From: an uncultured Clostridia bacterium
Lineage (GTDB): Bacteria > Bacillota_A > Clostridia > Christensenellales > Aristaeellaceae
Assembly: GCA_947166205.1 (NCBI GenBank)
Contig: CAMVDI010000103.1
Span: 1-6,609 of the forward strand
DNA: 6,609 nt
Direction: 5' to 3'
Made by a program: the position numbers and the translations under genes
The notes under the pieces: model-generated
Told to the model about the DNA's origin: nothing
The model's database searches: none
The model's input: only the letters and a program-made list of their open reading frames with translations
Part shown: positions 6,174-6,609 of the stretch, one piece after another
How positions within the stretch are numbered: position 1 is the stretch's first letter
How the letters are laid out: each line of letters opens with the position of its first letter

Positions 6174-6180
6174 CCTCCTC
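6174..6180 (-). promoter_or_regulatory. Ribosome binding site of the secreted-protein gene, with an overlapping ATG mini-ORF
   Basis: The minus strand reads GAGGAGG, 11 nt before the GTG at 6160-6162, which is somewhat long. An out-of-frame ATG at 6168-6170 sits 3 nt from the same site and reads only ATG AGC GCG TGA. Its stop overlaps the GTG start as GTGA. The site supports a start in this cluster rather than the far-upstream TTG. Confidence 0.6.
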
Positions 6181-6199
6181 AACCCATTTCCTGAAGGGT

Positions 6200-6228
6200 A
6201 TGATACCCCACTTTCCCGCTTTCTGCAA
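6200..6228 (-). promoter_or_regulatory. Candidate sigma-70/sigma-A-type promoter for the secreted-protein gene
   Basis: On the minus strand, -35 TTGCAG (6223-6228) and -10 TATCAT (6200-6205, five of six consensus bases) are separated by exactly 17 nt. Transcription would begin near 6193, about 30 nt before the GTG, leaving room for the GAGGAGG site. It directly follows the rhaD terminator. The -35 box is weak (three of six), and no operator is visible. Confidence 0.6.
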
Positions 6229-6235
6229 GTGCGTA

Positions 6236-6266
6236 AAAAGGCTGCCGCGTCGCGCGGCAGCCTTTT
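6236..6266 (-). terminator. Intrinsic terminator after rhaD
   Basis: AAAAGGCTGCCGCG (6236-6249) and CGCGGCAGCCTTTT (6253-6266) form a perfect 14-bp inverted repeat with a 3-nt loop. The GC core is 10 bp. On the minus strand the stem runs into TTTTT (6235-6239). It ends the rhaD transcript about 140 nt past its stop and isolates the next promoter. It has TTTT on the plus strand too, so it could act in both directions. The tail between the rhaD stop and this site (6267-6407) holds no gene; it has one extra GC hairpin (6302-6307 with 6313-6318) lacking a T-tract. Confidence 0.9.
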
Positions 6267-6407
6267 CCGTCAGGCTTTTTCCCGGTTTTCCGTCTCCCGC
6301 GGCCCGGCTTTTCCGGGCAGCCCCGCCGCGGATCCCCTTCCGCCCTGCGTCTCTTCCGTCAGGGGTGGAGGGGCTTCCCCCGCTTCCGCAGGCCGCCCCC
6401 GGCCCGG

Positions 6408-6609
6408 TCAGTCCAGATATCCTTCCCGGGCGGTGATGCCAAACCGCTTTTCCAGCTCATGCATCTGGGCGTCGGTAATCGTGTTGAGCCTCGGCAGATG
6501 GGCGATCTTCATATAGATCTCGGCGGCCTTCTCGGCGGTTTCGATCAGCCCGAAGGTTTCGTCCAGATCCTTTCCCGCGCCGTAGATTCCGTGCTGGCTC
6601 CAGACCACC
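6408..6609 (-). CDS. rhaD: L-rhamnulose-1-phosphate aldolase, C-terminal fragment (gene continues past the window)
   Basis: Only the last 66 codons and the TGA stop (6408-6410) are inside the window; the frame is open to the right edge, so the start lies beyond it. The visible part reads VVWSQHGIYGAGKDLDETFGLIETAEKAAEIY. This matches the C-terminal region of class II (zinc) aldolases of the RhaD type, where the HG(I/V)(Y/F)G(A/S)G and LDETFGLI(E/D)TAEK signatures are conserved. The histidine in SQHG corresponds to the last zinc ligand of the family. The enzyme splits L-rhamnulose 1-phosphate into dihydroxyacetone phosphate and L-lactaldehyde in rhamnose use. A related class II sugar-phosphate aldolase (fuculose type) is less likely given DETFGLIETAEK. 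It is unrelated in function to the downstream operon and is cut off from it by the terminator. Confidence 0.85.
   Translation of the reverse strand, partial: VVWSQHGIYGAGKDLDETFGLIETAEKAAEIYMKIAHLPRLNTITDAQMHELEKRFGITAREGYLD

Noticed and set aside
5050..6516. Long plus-strand open frame of 488 codons opposite the secreted-protein gene
   Set aside because: It is antisense to a gene with a signal peptide, promoter and ribosome site, crosses the rhaD terminator, and is rich in Pro, Arg, Gly and Gln as expected of a shadow frame in G+C-rich DNA.
6608..6609. GTG at the right edge as the start of a 66-residue protein
   Set aside because: The protein matches only the C-terminal part of RhaD, so the frame must continue beyond the window.

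Overview
The window is G+C-rich and compact, and every gene I can support lies on the minus strand, so genetic order runs from high to low coordinates. Strong AGGAGG-type ribosome binding sites, frequent GTG and TTG starts, the GT2 + DUF2304 gene pair and an FdtA-type sugar ketoisomerase suggest a G+C-rich Bacillota (Clostridia-like, perhaps gut or rumen) bacterium. That placement is inference; nothing here fixes the taxon.

Layout in transcription order: (1) the last 66 codons of an L-rhamnulose-1-phosphate aldolase gene (rhaD), followed by a non-coding tail and a strong intrinsic terminator (6236-6266). (2) Immediately beyond the terminator, a candidate promoter (6200-6228) and a 473-residue secreted protein of unknown family (4741-6162). 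(3) A gap of about 190 bp holding an imperfect 62-nt tandem repeat with GC-rich hairpins. (4) A tight run of six genes: GtrA-family membrane protein, FdtA-type dTDP-4-keto-6-deoxyglucose 3,4-ketoisomerase, DegT/StrS-type sugar aminotransferase (FdtB/QdtB role), polytopic GT-C-like membrane protein, DPM1-like family 2 glycosyltransferase, and a DUF2304 membrane protein that runs off the left edge of the window. The spacings in this run are a 4-nt overlap, 46 nt, 40 nt, a 35-nt overlap and 1 nt, so it looks like one operon.

How the genes may work together (inference from families and linkage): the ketoisomerase and aminotransferase would convert dTDP-4-keto-6-deoxyglucose into a dTDP-3-amino-3,6-dideoxyhexose (Fuc3N or Qui3N type). 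The GT2 enzyme would load a sugar onto a polyprenyl-phosphate carrier at the inner face of the membrane. The GtrA-family protein would help move the lipid-linked sugar across. The GT-C-like protein would transfer it outside the cell onto a surface polymer or protein. This resembles the GtrA/GtrB/GtrC three-component glycosylation logic, with a dedicated sugar-making pair added. The GT2 enzyme lacks the usual C-terminal membrane anchor, and the adjacent DUF2304 protein may supply it. RmlA/RmlB-type genes and an N-acetyltransferase (FdtC/QdtC) are not in the window. The acceptor and any role of the upstream secreted protein are unknown.
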